Part shown: piece by piece, positions 1 to 8,535 of the stretch | Position numbering within the stretch: position 1 is the first letter of the stretch | Layout of the letters: every line of letters begins with the position of its first letter | Assembly: GCA_963575745.1 (NCBI GenBank) | Contig: CAUYUJ010003063.1 | Span: 5,001 to 45,000 of the forward strand | Reading direction: 5' to 3' | DNA: 40,000 nt | Source: Prorocentrum cordatum | Taxonomy: Eukaryota > Sar > Dinophyceae > Prorocentrales > Prorocentraceae | Made by a program: the position numbers and the translations under genes | Notes under the pieces: generated by a model | What the model saw: only the letters and a program-made list of their open reading frames with translations | Told to the model about the DNA's origin: nothing | Databases searched by the model: none

Positions 1-160
1 GGCCTCCAGGACCCCCCAAAGGCCCCCAACAAACCCCAGACCCTTGAGAGGCCCCACAAAAGGCCCCCCGAGGCCCTAAAATCAGCCCCGGAGAGGTCCA
101 AAACTGCCTCCCCAGAGCCCCCTGCAAGCCTCTTGGGCCCCCCGATTCTTGCGCATTGCA
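1..160. repeat. Low-complexity DNA related to the CTTGGGGCCT repeats
   Basis: GC-rich sequence built from short words such as GGCCCC and CCTTGAGAGG. It resembles, partly in reverse complement, the CTCTTGGGG-type words that dominate 19.3-20.3 kb and 29.4-30.6 kb. No gene is visible. Confidence 0.4.
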
Positions 161-170
161 TAATCGATGG

Positions 171-324
171 CCCGACTTGAAAAAAAGAATTCCAGTGATT
201 CCTTTTTGTTCAAATGCACCCCGAGACCCATCAAGATTTCGGGGTCGCACTCCAAATATCTTTCGGGAATACTGTTCAACTCCCTGACGCTATTTTGGAA
301 CTCTCCAGGGCCGTCTTCGTGCAC
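171..324 (-). CDS. Coding-like fragment, unrecognised
   Basis: The minus strand has an open stretch whose composition is unlike the surrounding low-complexity DNA: balanced residues with motifs such as LNSIPERYLECDPEILMG and a hydrophobic/acidic mix. It is moderately AT-rich compared with its flanks. No convincing start codon context, splice borders or family match were found, so it may be an exon or a decayed fragment of another gene inserted upstream of CCR4 exon E1. I do not recognise the family. Confidence 0.25.
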
Positions 325-488
325 ACTTGGCTACCCCGGAATATGGCCGTCAGAAATGGAGATCCCTTGAGTTCACCTGTCCAGCACAGCTAGACCTACA
401 GCGCGCGCGCCAAGAGAGAGCCAAAAGAGAGGACCTGCCCAAGCCTTTCGAGCGCTTCGCCTCAAAATGGCTCCAAGGTTCTCGAACG

Positions 489-615
489 GAGGACGGAGGA
501 GGACGGAGGAGGAGGAGGAGGAGGAGGAGGAGGACGGAGGAGGAGGAGGAGGAGGAGGAGCAGGAGGAGGAGGAGGAGGAGCGAGGAGCGAGGAGCGAGG
601 AGCGAGGAGCGAGGA
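489..615 (+). repeat. GGA triplet array
   Basis: Nearly uninterrupted GGA triplets with GAGCGAG variants toward the right end. Open frames across it (poly-Glu, poly-Arg, poly-Gly) are artefacts. It lies about 85 bp upstream of CCR4 exon E1. Confidence 0.95.
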
Positions 616-698
616 GGAGCGAGGAGGACCCGAGTAATCAAGAGGGCCCCCTCTGCTCGTCGCCGTCGCCGCGGCTCCCGGCCTCGCGGGCGGGCCAG

Positions 699-765
699 GA
701 AGTACACCAACGAGGGCTGCGCGACCTTCTGGAAGCCCAGCCGCTTCAGGCGAACGGAGAAGCAA
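699..765 (+). CDS. CCR4: CCR4-like deadenylase, exon E1
   Basis: Encodes KYTNEGCATFWKPSRF followed by RRTEKQ. It matches the EEP-domain segment that reads DGCATFF.R.RF...KKYEVEF in plant CCR4 and HVDGCAIFFKTEKF in animal CNOT6. The acceptor is probably the AG at 697-698, or the AG at 701-702. The donor is the GT at 766-767, directly after the codon CAA. With that donor the protein runs straight into exon E2 (IDYDKL), where the family has VEFN. This is the first recognisable exon in the window. The catalytic QE motif should lie in an exon left of position 1. Confidence 0.85.
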
Positions 766-769
766 GTGG

Positions 770-801
770 CGGGGCTAGGGCGCGGCGGGGCTAGGGCGCG
801 G
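770..801 (+). repeat. 16-bp direct duplication at the start of intron 1
   Basis: Two perfect head-to-tail copies of CGGGGCTAGGGCGCGG begin 4 bp inside intron 1. Confidence 0.85.
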
Positions 802-892
802 CGGGGCCGCGAGGGAGGACGAGGGCGCGGACGAGGAGGGTGAGCAGCCAGAGGAGAGGAATCACAAGAGAGAGGGCACAGAGCACCGAGGG

Positions 893-971
893 CAAGAGGA
901 GGAGGAGGAGCAAGAGGAGGAGGAGCAAGAGGAGGAGGAGCAGGAGGAGGAGGAGGAGGAGGAGGAGGAGC
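893..971 (+). repeat. GGA array with CAAGAGGAGGAG units
   Basis: GGA triplets arranged partly as a repeated 15-bp word (GGAGGAGGAGCAAGA). Confidence 0.9.
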
Positions 972-1117
972 TGGGCGCGCTCGCTCCATATTTGACATCC
1001 CATCCCTCCCCCCCATCACTTACCAGTGCGTTGATATTTCCTCTATCCACGGACGCGTGCCACAGCCGGCCCAGAACTCCACAGAAGCCCCTTGTCGTGT
1101 CATGCGCAGTCGCAAGG

Positions 1118-1432
1118 GGGGAACCTGTGGGACATGTGCGGCCTGCGGGACCTCGGTGGCCTGTGGGGTCCGTGAGGCCTGCGACGTCCGTTTGTGGGGC
1201 TCGGGAGACCTGCGACCCCCTCCGGGACCTCCGGGACCTGCGGGACCCGTCGGACCTGCGGGACAGGCGAGACCTGCGACGCGCGTGGGGCTCGTGGGGC
1301 CTGCGGAAGCCGCCAGGCTGGCGGGGCACGCAGGGGCGCCCTGCGGCACGGGCGGGTCCTGGGCGGGACCCGTGGTGCCGTCGAGACCCGCGGGATCCGG
1401 AGAAGCGGCCCGGGCGGGAGCGGGAGCGCAAT
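1118..1432 (+). repeat. 9-bp minisatellite (GGGACCTGC-type)
   Basis: Degenerate repeats of the 9-mer GGGACCTGC and variants (GGGACCCGT, GGACCTGCG). Translation gives collagen-like GPPGPAGPVGPAG strings on the plus strand, an effect of the 9-bp period. Not taken as a gene. Confidence 0.75.
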
Positions 1433-1489
1433 CCTGAATCTGTAGCGGGGGCACGGCGCCGATGGGAAGAGGAGGCCCACGCTGCAGCG

Positions 1490-1657
1490 AGACCACCACT
1501 TTGTGAACAATCGGACGGTAAATGATCAAAAACGCATGACCAGCCAGTTCGCACAGGACGCGGCTGGATTCTGGATCGAATGTAGAAAACAAATACAGGA
1601 GCGAAGTCGCGCACAACATGCGTATGAACAACCAGTACGCGTAGGGGGGCGGCCACT
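1490..1657 (-). CDS. Candidate exon of a membrane protein, antisense
   Basis: The minus strand encodes two hydrophobic segments, roughly YAYWLFIRMLCATSLLYLF and GHAFLIIYRPIVHKVVV, joined by a short loop with a DPESS motif. A CT-rich tract and CAG acceptor (1658-1660 on the plus strand) precede it on the minus strand. A GT lies close behind its end near 1489. It sits in intron 1 of the plus-strand CCR4 gene. The protein is not recognised; a polytopic channel or transporter fragment is the most that can be said. Confidence 0.35.
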
Positions 1658-2291
1658 CTGAGGACATTCGGAGGAGAGAGAGAGAGAGAGGGGAGGAGTA
1701 TTCATGTTGTGTCACTGTGGAGGAGAATGATGACGATGAGTGAGGAACAGGAGGAAGGAATAATCATTCGGATTTGGGATCTGGCAGCAGTTGAGGAGCA
1801 GCGCGTGGAGGCTGCGTGCATGTTGGGATGCCTTGGCCCATCTGCTCGGCGACCCCTGCTTTCCTCTCGCTCACTCCGCCTGCCTGCTTGCCCCTGCTCC
1901 GCCGTGTGCGCTTCCACCTGCGGTCGGGTACTTGTGGACAGCGTGTCGATCCGCCGGTTCGGGCTCACCGAGCGTCGGCGCGACGCGCCATCCACTCCCC
2001 TGGTCCCCCTTCCCGCGCTCCCCGCCCCGCGGAGCGCCGTCGGCGTGCAGGGCAGAGCGTGCCGCCGGGGCCGCCGCCGCGACACGGCAGGCAGAGGAGC
2101 CCCCCGACCGCCAGACGCTCAGGAGCTTCTGCTGGGGCAGGAGCCCCGAGGCACGCTGCTCCTCGGGGCCCCCCCTCGACCTGCACCTCCCGCGCCCTCC
2201 CGCGCGGAGGAGGTGCCGCGGCGGCGGCACACCCGTCGCGCAGAGGGTGCCGAGAGTGCAGGTCGAGGGTTCCCCGGCGCTCCGCGTGCAG

Positions 2292-2345
<54 letters not shown>

Positions 2346-2383
2346 GCGTCGGCGTCGGCGTCGTCGTCGTCGGCGTCGCCAGG
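2292..2383 (+). repeat. GTC/CGT triplet array
   Basis: About 18 near-perfect GTC triplets followed by GTCGGC variants. No gene is recognised between 1700 and 2660; the long open frames there are an effect of GC content. Confidence 0.9.
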
Positions 2384-2667
2384 CGCGGCCGGGGCCGAGC
2401 AGGGGCCGCGCGCTCCTCGCCCTGCGCGCCGCCCCCCTTGCCAGGAGGGCGGCGTGCTCTGCGCAGGCCTGCGAGCGCCCGGCCCCGAGAGCCGCGAGCG
2501 CCGGCTGGAGAGCCGCGAGGGAAAAGAACACTCTTTTTTAGGGGTCGGCGGGTCGAGAGCGGGCCTCTTCCAGTTAAGAGCTAGGCAGGGCGCGCGAAGC
2601 ACTAATTGGGGAGACAGGGCGCGGGCGGGCGGGGCCTCAGGCGGCCGGAGAGTGCGGAGTACCAGGA

Positions 2668-2845
2668 GGGGAAAAAAACACACAGACACAATTTATCGTC
2701 GACCCCCAGGAAGTGATGGGGAAATATGGGGAGTGGGGGGGAAGACAGAAACCCCGAAAATATGGGAAAATATGGGGATCTGTTTTATTTGTGCGTGTGT
2801 GTGTGTTTATTTGTGTGTCGTGGGGCCCCTTCAGGAGAGCCGCGA
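2668..2845 (+). repeat. Interspersed repeat R2, copy 1
   Basis: Starts with GGGGAAAAAAACACACAGAC, then CAATTTATCGTCGA, a GGGGGGGAAGACAGAAACCCC block, and ends with a TG-rich stretch and TTTATTTGTGTGTC. The same order of blocks occurs at 38378-38545. This copy has no clear right terminus. Confidence 0.75.
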
Positions 2846-2879
2846 GGACCGCCCCGCTGGCGTGCCAACTCCAACCGCT

Positions 2880-3015
2880 TCGGGATCTCCTCAGAGATTC
2901 CTTCGAGATTCCTTCCTCAGAGGCTCCTTCGAGGCTCCTTTGGGGAGTCCTCACAGAGTCCCTGGGATGTCACGAGGTTCCTTTGGAGGATGCTCGAGGG
3001 ATTCCTCCAGGGGAG
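2880..3015 (+). repeat. Degenerate ~15-20 bp repeat (GATTCCTTCGAG/GGCTCCTTCGAG)
   Basis: Runs of GAGATTCCTTCGAG and GAGGCTCCTTCGAGGCTCC recur with small changes. No gene is seen. Confidence 0.5.
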
Positions 3016-3100
3016 CCGCGGGAGCCGCCCCGGAGCCGCGGGGGCCTGCCGGGGGCAGCCAGGACGGACTCCGCAGAGCCAGCCACGTGGGGGTTGGGTG

Positions 3101-3262
3101 AAGTCGGGCACGTTCCTCTCCACAGGAGGAGAATTCAAAAATAGTGAAACAATTCTGGGGACTACGTTTTGATTATCATTTTCATTGGCTATGTCTGAGC
3201 ATGCTCGGACTATTCCTTTAATGTTCGCCCAACATCCGCATGCGGGAGGACACGCCTGACCG
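3101..3262. mobile_element. MITE family A, copy 1 (diverged)
   Basis: Imperfect terminal inverted repeats: AAGTCGGGCACGTTCCTCTC on the left, matched in reverse complement by the GAGGACACGCCTGACC right end. Internal words (GGAGAATTC, AAAAATAGTGA, TCTGGGGAC) match the copies at 11159 and 37741. About 160 bp, no coding capacity. This is the most decayed of the three copies. Confidence 0.65.
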
Positions 3263-3421
3263 GAGGGTTGGGGGGGAGCGGCCCCAAGACCCCCTTGCGC
3301 CATGATTTCTCGCCGCGCGAGCCCCTGGCAAAAATCCCGGGGCCCCGGGCCGAGAGCGGCGAGGAACAAAGAAAAAGACCGTCTGGCGAGCGAGGGGGAG
3401 AAACGGGAAGGCGCGGGCCTC

Positions 3422-3455
3422 CTCGGAAGGCTCGGAAGGCCCCGAGCCTTCCGAG
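3422..3455. other. Perfect 14-bp inverted repeat, 6-nt loop
   Basis: CTCGGAAGGCTCGG at 3422-3435 pairs perfectly with 3442-3455. It lies in a GC-rich stretch (3263-4215) with no recognised gene. Confidence 0.8.
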
Positions 3456-3930
3456 AAGTCTGCGAGCCTTCCCCCGAAGACACCAGAAGCCTCGCAGAGG
3501 GCGCGAGGGCCTCTGCGAAGGCCCGCCGCCCTCTCGGAAGGCCTTCTCCTCCTCGTCTCCCCCCCTCGCTCGCCGCCGCTCCTCCTCCCCCCCTGGGGGC
3601 CTCCAGTGCCTTCTGGCTTCGAGCTGGCCGCGGGCCCCAGGGGCCCGGGCGGGCGTCGTGCACCGCGCGGCCCTGGCGCCACGAGGGCCGGACCTGGAGC
3701 CGCGGGGGCCGGACCCCCTCGCCGGGGGCTGCCAGAAAGGCGCCCCTGGCCCGAGCTGCCTCGGAGGGAGCCCAGGAGGCCTCGAGGGCCGCCCCGGTCC
3801 AGCGCAGCCGACGTGCACACCCTTTGGCAGTGCCCCGGTGTCGCCGCCGTGGTGCGTGGCGGGGTCCCGCCTGCGCAAGCCGCCCAGCAAGCTTCAGCAC
3901 GATCCTGCACCCGACGGAGGGCTTGCTCGT

Positions 3931-3954
3931 GAGGGTCCTGCGAGCAGGACCCTC
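3931..3954. other. Perfect 11-bp inverted repeat, 2-nt spacer
   Basis: GAGGGTCCTGC at 3931-3941 is the exact reverse complement of 3944-3954. It could extrude as a cruciform. No gene context is known. Confidence 0.8.
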
Positions 3955-4222
3955 CGTCCGGGCTTCCTCGTGACACTGGGACGACACCGTCTCTGGCGAG
4001 CTGCAGGTGCGCCGGTTCTGGCCCGAGGTGCCCTCCGCTTTCTTCGCTCCATGCTTTGGCTCCCCCTGGGAGCCTCTGGGCCTCGTCAGGGGTGTGCTCG
4101 GGAGGCCACCTCCGCCACCACCGGCCCGGCCTCCGCCTCGTCTGCCCTCGCAGGCGCACGCCCTGGCCCAGGTCTGATCGTGGAGCCACGCCTGTGCCGC
4201 ACAGCGTGAGCAGCGACCTCGC

Positions 4223-4374
4223 TAGGGGGCCACATGCGAACCCTACCCCTACCCCCCACGATTTCGGAGGGGGGGGGGGGTTCACTTCGTTCGGGAGCTC
4301 CCGAATGAAATGAACCTCACCCTCCCCCTCCGAAATCGTGGGGGGTCGGGGTAGGGTTCGCATGTGGCCCCCTA
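4223..4374. mobile_element. Foldback MITE family B, copy 1, with 5-bp target duplication
   Basis: The whole 152 bp is one near-perfect palindrome centred near GGGAGCTCCC. Outer arms read TAGGGGGCCACATGCGAACC and its complement. Both sides are flanked by CTCGC (4218-4222 and 4375-4379), a 5-bp target site duplication. There is no coding capacity, so it must have been moved by a transposase supplied elsewhere. Confidence 0.88.
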
Positions 4375-4494
4375 CTCGCCAGAAACAGAGTCCCGAGCAG
4401 CCTTCCCGAGATGCCCGAAGCAACGTGATGGCAAAGGCACAGGGGCACGAGCTTGGTGGGCCCCGGAAACGGCAGTGCCGTTTGTTCACCGTTT

Positions 4495-4680
4495 GCGAAA
4501 AAGTGCCCCTGGAAAATGGAAGCGGCAAAAAACCGGCGACCGGAAACGGCAACAAAAACGGCTCCAGGATTGGAGCCGGAGCGGGAACCCGTAAAAGAGC
4601 GGCGACGGAACCGGTAAAAGAACGGCGTCGGAACCGGCAAAAAAACGGCAAAACAGGACCGGTAAAAAACCGGCCCTGTC
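4495..4680 (+). repeat. Cluster of CCGGTAAAA / CGGCAAAAA motifs
   Basis: At least eight irregularly spaced copies of C(C)GGYAAAAR(A)CGG-like words in under 200 bp, between the two family B MITEs. Function unknown; it may be a degenerate minisatellite. Confidence 0.6.
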
Positions 4681-4682
4681 GT

Positions 4683-4801
4683 CAGGGGGCCACATGCGAA
4701 CCCTACCCCTACCCACGATTTCTGAGGGGGAGGGTGGGGTGGGGTTCACTCCCCTTCAGAAATCGTGGAGGGTAGGGGTAGGGTTCGCATGTGGCCCCCT
4801 A
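4683..4801. mobile_element. Foldback MITE family B, copy 2, with 5-bp target duplication
   Basis: A 119-bp palindrome with the same outer arms as copy 1 (AGGGGGCCACATGCGAACCC) but a shorter centre. It is flanked by GTCGT on both sides (4678-4682 and 4802-4806). The different target sequence shows an independent insertion 304 bp from copy 1. Confidence 0.88.
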
Positions 4802-4966
4802 GTCGTTTCCAGGGCCCACTGAGAGCACGAGCGCCGCGAGCGACGTCCTCCGAGTGCAGGCCAGGGGAGCGCACGAAGCGGCAGACCGCCCAGCGGCGCG
4901 AGCGGGGCGGAGAGAGCGTCGCCTTGCCCGCACCCCAAGAGGAAGGAGAGCGGCGGGAGAGGGAGG

Positions 4967-5241
4967 AGGCGGAGGAGGAGGAGGAGGAGGAGGAGGAGGA
5001 GGAGGAGGAGGAGGCGGAGGCGGAGGAGGAGGAGGAGGAGGAGGAGGAGGAGGAGGAGGAGGAGGAGGAGGAGGAGGAGGAGGAGGAGGAGGAGGAGGAG
5101 GAGGAGGAGGAGGAGGAGGAGGAGGCGGAGGAGGAGGAGGAGGAGGAGGAGGAGGAGGAGGAGGAGGAGGAGGAGGAGGTGGAGGAGGAGGAGGAGGAGG
5201 AGGAGGAGGAGGAGGAGGAGGAGGAGGAGGAGGAGGAGGAG
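4967..5241 (+). repeat. Longest GGA triplet array in the window
   Basis: About 275 bp of GGA with only scattered GGC and GGT changes. Confidence 0.97.
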
Positions 5242-5628
5242 GGGGACCGGCGGGAATTGAGGGCGGCGGGAGCTGACGGCATCGCGAGTCGAAAGTCGAC
5301 GGGTAAGGCGAGGGCACCGCACGGGCCGACACCCGCGGTGGGCAGACTCGTGCACGGAGCCGAGGCCCGAGCAGAGCGGTGCCGAGAAGCCCTGCCGGGC
5401 CGGCACGCGAAGGCCGAGCCGACCAGGGGCCGCAGGGGCCAGCCCGGTGCTTTTTGGCCAGCGCCAGGTCCCCTCCCGCCAGGTCTCCTGGTCGCGCGGG
5501 CCCCGTTGGGCCAGCCATGACAGTGCGCTGGGAGTGCCTCGGGTCTCCCTGCGAGGAGGTGCCCGCCACGACCAGAGGAAGGAGGGGGGGGTGGAGGGGC
5601 CCTCGTGCAGGAAGTTTGCGCGTCTACA

Positions 5629-5868
5629 GGCCCTTCCGGACCTCCAGCATGTCCGGCCTGTCCTCGCAGAGGCGCTCGTCCTCGTCCAGGTCCCAGCCGA
5701 ACTTGTGCTTGTGCAGGCCCTTCGGGTCCTCCTGTCCTCGCAGACGCTCTGGTCCTCGTCTGGGTTCAGGCCGAACTTGCCTTCTTACGGGCCCTTCGGG
5801 TCCTCCAGCCTGCCCTCGCAGAGGCTCCCGTCCTTGTCCAGGTCCAGGCCGAACTTGCGCTTGTGCAG
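5629..5868 (-). repeat. Three tandem ~75-87 bp units
   Basis: Each unit contains GGCCCTTC(C/G)GG, a CCTCGCAGA block and AGGCCGAACTTG (plus-strand words). On the minus strand the units read as HKRKFGLDLDKDGSLCE-like peptides, with a frame change in the middle unit. The first unit forms the end of the GAPDH-like exon. Confidence 0.8.
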
Positions 5869-5988
5869 GCCGTGGCCAGCGTCCACGATCTTCAACTCCG
5901 GTTGCGGGTCTTTCGTGGCGGCGCGGGCCGCTTGGCGCCCGATACGCCCGAGGCCGTAGTTGCAGACGCTGACCACCTGCCCGGCCAC
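5785..5988 (-). pseudogene. GAPDH-like N-terminal NAD-binding exon or relic, antisense
   Basis: The minus strand reads VSVCNYGLGRIGRQAARAAT then KDPQPELKIVDAG, resembling the start of glyceraldehyde-3-phosphate dehydrogenase (INGxGRIGR Rossmann turn, then a basic/acidic strand ending in a VNA/VND-like motif). A pyrimidine-rich tract and CAG at 5989-5991 (plus coordinates) form a plausible acceptor. After the Rossmann part the family resemblance stops and the ~25-residue tandem repeats begin; a stop is at 5785. This fits a captured or decayed exon in intron 1 of CCR4, on the opposite strand. Another NAD-binding family is possible. Confidence 0.4.
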
Positions 5989-6109
5989 CTGGGCGGAGGG
6001 GAGGCGCTGAGATTGAGGAGGAAGTGAGAGCAAGGCTGGAGAGTGAAAACGAGGTGAAAGCGAGAGAGGAAGAAGGGCGGCACGCGGCTTGACCCAGAGC
6101 AGCTTGGAC

Positions 6110-6350
6110 CAGGAGGAGGAGGAGGAGGAGGAGGAGGAGGAGGAGGAGGAGGAGGAGGATGAGGAGGAGGAGGAGAAGGAGGGAGGAGGAGGAGGAGGAG
6201 GAGGAGGAGGAGGAGGAGGAGGGAGAAGGAGGAGGGGGAGGAGGAGATGGAGGAGGAGGAGCAGGAGGAGGATGAGGAGCAGCAGCAGCAGCAGGAACAG
6301 CAGCAGCAGCAGCAGGAGGAGGAGGAGGAGGAGGCGGAGGAGGAGGAGGA
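6110..6350 (+). repeat. GGA array with CAG interruptions
   Basis: GGA triplets with two CAG runs near 6277-6315. It lies in the 3' part of intron 1, about 90 bp before exon E2. Confidence 0.93.
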
Positions 6351-6436
6351 GGTGAAGGGAGGGGGAGGGGGGGAGCAGGAGGAGGTCGGGGGGGGTGGAG
6401 GGGAAGGTTCGAGGAGGCTCGCGGGCGGGGGAACAG

Positions 6437-6520
6437 ATCGACTACGACAAGCTGATGGAGAAGCAGCTCCAGGCGATAGGAGGCCTCGATGCCGAGAGGA
6501 CGGCCGTCGCCACTGCGCGG
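6437..6520 (+). CDS. CCR4: CCR4-like deadenylase, exon E2
   Basis: Encodes IDYDKLMEKQLQAIGG then LDAERTAVATAR. It occupies the place of the CCR4 segment VEFNKAAQSL...QKKAALSRL between the GCATFF and KDNIA motifs. The acceptor is the AG ending at 6436. The probable donor is GC at 6521, giving a phase-0 join to exon E3. The segment is the least conserved part of the domain, so the assignment rests on position, phase and partial similarity (D-Y-D/E-F-N, then a basic ARR). The right border is uncertain by about 20 nt. Confidence 0.65.
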
Positions 6521-6579
6521 GCGCGGGCAGCGGGGCGGAGACGGCAGGCAGCGGCAGGGTGCTGTCAGGACTTTGGAAG

Positions 6580-6790
6580 CGAGGAGGAGGAGCAGGAGGA
6601 GGAGGAGGAGGACGACGACCACGACGAAGACGACGAGGGTGACGAGGAGGAGGACCAGGACGAGGAGGACGAGAACGAGGACGAGGACGAGGAAGGGATA
6701 TAGAGAGGGGGAGGGGGAGGGGAAGAGGAAGAAGAGGGGGAAGAGGAGCAGGAGGAGGAGGAGGAGGAAGAAGAGGAGCAGGACATGATG
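6580..6790 (+). repeat. GGA array, 5' bracket of composite element copy A
   Basis: GGA with GAC and GAA changes, starting about 60 bp into intron 2 and running directly into the conserved head word GACCAGAGTAAGCC. Confidence 0.9.
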
Positions 6791-6792
6791 AG

Positions 6793-7790
6793 GGAGACCA
6801 GAGTAAGCCAAAGATGCATAAGCGATGCTGCAAGACACCCTGAGGTCCCAAGTCTTCTTCGCAAACGTGACTTCAAATATTTTTGATTGTGAGAAGCGCC
6901 CCCTTGAAAGACCAGCGCACCTGGGCCTGTCATGTTTGCGAGAGCCCCGCTTTGGCAAGGAATTGCCTTGCATCTCTCTGGCGCGTGAGCAGGAACGCGA
7001 GAGACAGTGGTCATACAGTTCAGCGAGCAGTCCAGCGAAGTTCCCCCATTCGAAGAAGGACCCCCCGCCTCAATCCGTGGAACCGCCGCACAAGTCTACA
7101 TCTGTCGTCATGAGCTTCTGGGGAGTTTCAAGCGACAGCTTCGTTTTGAAACAGAGCCGCCATGGATTCGCGCAGCGTGCGTCCCTCGTCGAAACCTTAA
7201 AATAATGGACCACGGCTTCAGCCGACAACTCCATTATTTGGGGAAAGGGCAATTCCCATGTTGTCAACGGTTGCGTGAAACAAACGACTGCGCGCGTCGC
7301 TGAGGCGAGAGCCCCATCTTCAAACCGGCCAGAGCTCGATCCCTGAATTCGTTGCAAGATGTTAAAACGAATGCTCGCGGCGCTAAGGCGAGAGCCCCTC
7401 TTTGAAAAGGAGCCACCCTCCAGACGTGAAGCGAGTGCAAACTTTTAAGATGAATGTGCGCGGCGCAAGGGCGAGAGCACCATTCCGACAACGACCCCCC
7501 TGTTCACCCCTGCAGCGGCCGCAGACTTTCAGGGTGAGCGCGGCGCAGAGGCGAGAGCCGCCTTTTGAAGGCCCCCCCCCCTGCATCCGTGAAACTGCTG
7601 CATACAGTCAAGACGCTGAAAATAAGGAACAGTTTGGGTTCGGAAGGGGCTCGATGTTCCTTATGTAGCGTTCCTTCTTTCAGCGGCCCGCCTGTACCGT
7701 TGCACACTTGAGAGACGAGTGCGCGGGGCGCTAAGGCCAGGGCCACACCCTGACAACGGCACGCCGCCGGACCGTGCAGAGGCCCCGCAG
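6793..7790 (+). mobile_element. GGA-bracketed composite repeat, copy A (old)
   Basis: The head (ACCAGAGTAAGCC...GATGCATAAGCGATGCTGCAAG) is a diverged version of heads at 9409, 18307, 22607, 24113 and 26849. Modules with GCGCGGCGCTAAGGCGAGAGC-type cores occur near 7291, 7377, 7457, 7536 and 7720, spaced about 80-85 bp apart apart from the last. The conserved tail is not recognisable in this copy. Confidence 0.7.
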
Positions 7791-7893
7791 ACGCGCTGCG
7801 CGGGCGGGGCGCGAAGTCGCACGCCTCTGCCGCCACGGCCGCGCGCTCCGTGACGCGCCGGATTTGGGCGGACGGGGTAACAAAAACGCGCAC

Positions 7894-8047
7894 ACGTGTT
7901 GGAAAAACACAGATACAAAAAAACGGAAAAAACACACACACACACACACAGTGAGTGTTTTTTCCCACAGAGTGTGTTTTTTGTTTTTCCACAGTGCGTT
8001 TTTTTCCCACAGTGTGTGTTTGTGTGTGTTTTTTTCCCACAGGACGG
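7894..8047 (+). repeat. (CA)n followed by four TTTTTTCCCACAG-type units
   Basis: A CA run (7932-7951), then GTGTTTTTTCCCACAG, TTTTTGTTTTTCCACAG, GTTTTTTTCCCACAG and GTTTTTTTCCCACAG in a row. Each resembles a 3' splice acceptor (pyrimidine tract plus CAG). They lie in intron 2 about 400 bp upstream of exon E3. The reverse complement GTGGGAAAAAAACAC resembles the left end of repeat R2. Confidence 0.75.
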
Positions 8048-8227
8048 TGCGGCGGCCAAGGCCGTGGACGCACACGCCACGAGAGCCAACACTGCGAGCA
8101 GACATCGCGGACAGTCGCGACCGGCGCCCTGGACCTGCTCGTGCTGCGGCATGGCTCGAGCCGGGTCGATCCGTGATGGCCCTGGGGCCCGAAGCCCGAG
8201 CGAGAACGCTCGGTGAGAAACAGTGGC

Positions 8228-8342
8228 AAGACCTCCTCCTCCCTCCTCCTCCTGCTGCTCCTCCTCCTCCTCCTCTTCCCTCCATCTCCTCCTCCTCCTC
8301 CTCCTCCTCCTCCTCCTCCTCCTCCTCCTCCTCCTCCTCCTC
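8228..8342 (+). repeat. CCT triplet array upstream of exon E3
   Basis: Near-perfect CCT triplets end about 95 bp before exon E3. It is opposite in polarity to the GGA array at the start of the same intron. Confidence 0.95.
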
Positions 8343-8435
8343 GGTGAGAAGAAGTGGCAAGACCTCGATCTCGGGGCGCACGCACGTACCGTCAGTAGGA
8401 TATGGGCCCGTGGCATCACCCCAAGGAGCCAGCAG

Positions 8436-8501
8436 CGCGCTTCCAAGGGGAATATCGGCTTGGCTGTCACCCTGGAGGACCTCAACACCAAGGGCGGCAA
8501 G
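8436..8501 (+). CDS. CCR4: CCR4-like deadenylase, exon E3
   Basis: Encodes RASKGNIGLAVTLEDLNT followed by KGGK. It matches the family motif KDNVALIAVLEAK / KDNIGVAVVLEV, a strand of the EEP fold. The acceptor is the CAG ending at 8435 and the likely donor is GC at 8502, both phase 0. The downstream sequence becomes a GGA array within 35 bp. Confidence 0.85.
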
Positions 8502-8535
8502 GCGGGGGCCTGCGCGAGAGTAGGAGGGGGGGAGG

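Noticed and set aside
462-485. Minus-strand GGAGCCATTTTGAGGC as a relic of the dinoflagellate spliced leader
   Set aside because: Only the core AGCCATTTTG matches the known leader; the flanking bases differ and no processed gene follows it.
327-1003. Long open frames with poly-Glu, poly-Arg, poly-Ser or poly-Leu on both strands
   Set aside because: They are six-frame readings of GGA/CCT arrays and occur wherever such arrays occur in the window.
1057-1437. Collagen-like GPPGPAGPVGPAG protein
   Set aside because: The Gly-X-Y pattern arises from a degenerate 9-bp minisatellite and is matched by open frames on the other strand.
3218-4651. 477-residue minus-strand and 313-residue plus-strand open frames as genes
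   Set aside because: Open in several frames at once because of high GC, crossing a foldback MITE, with biased Arg/Pro/Gly/Ala composition and no family match.
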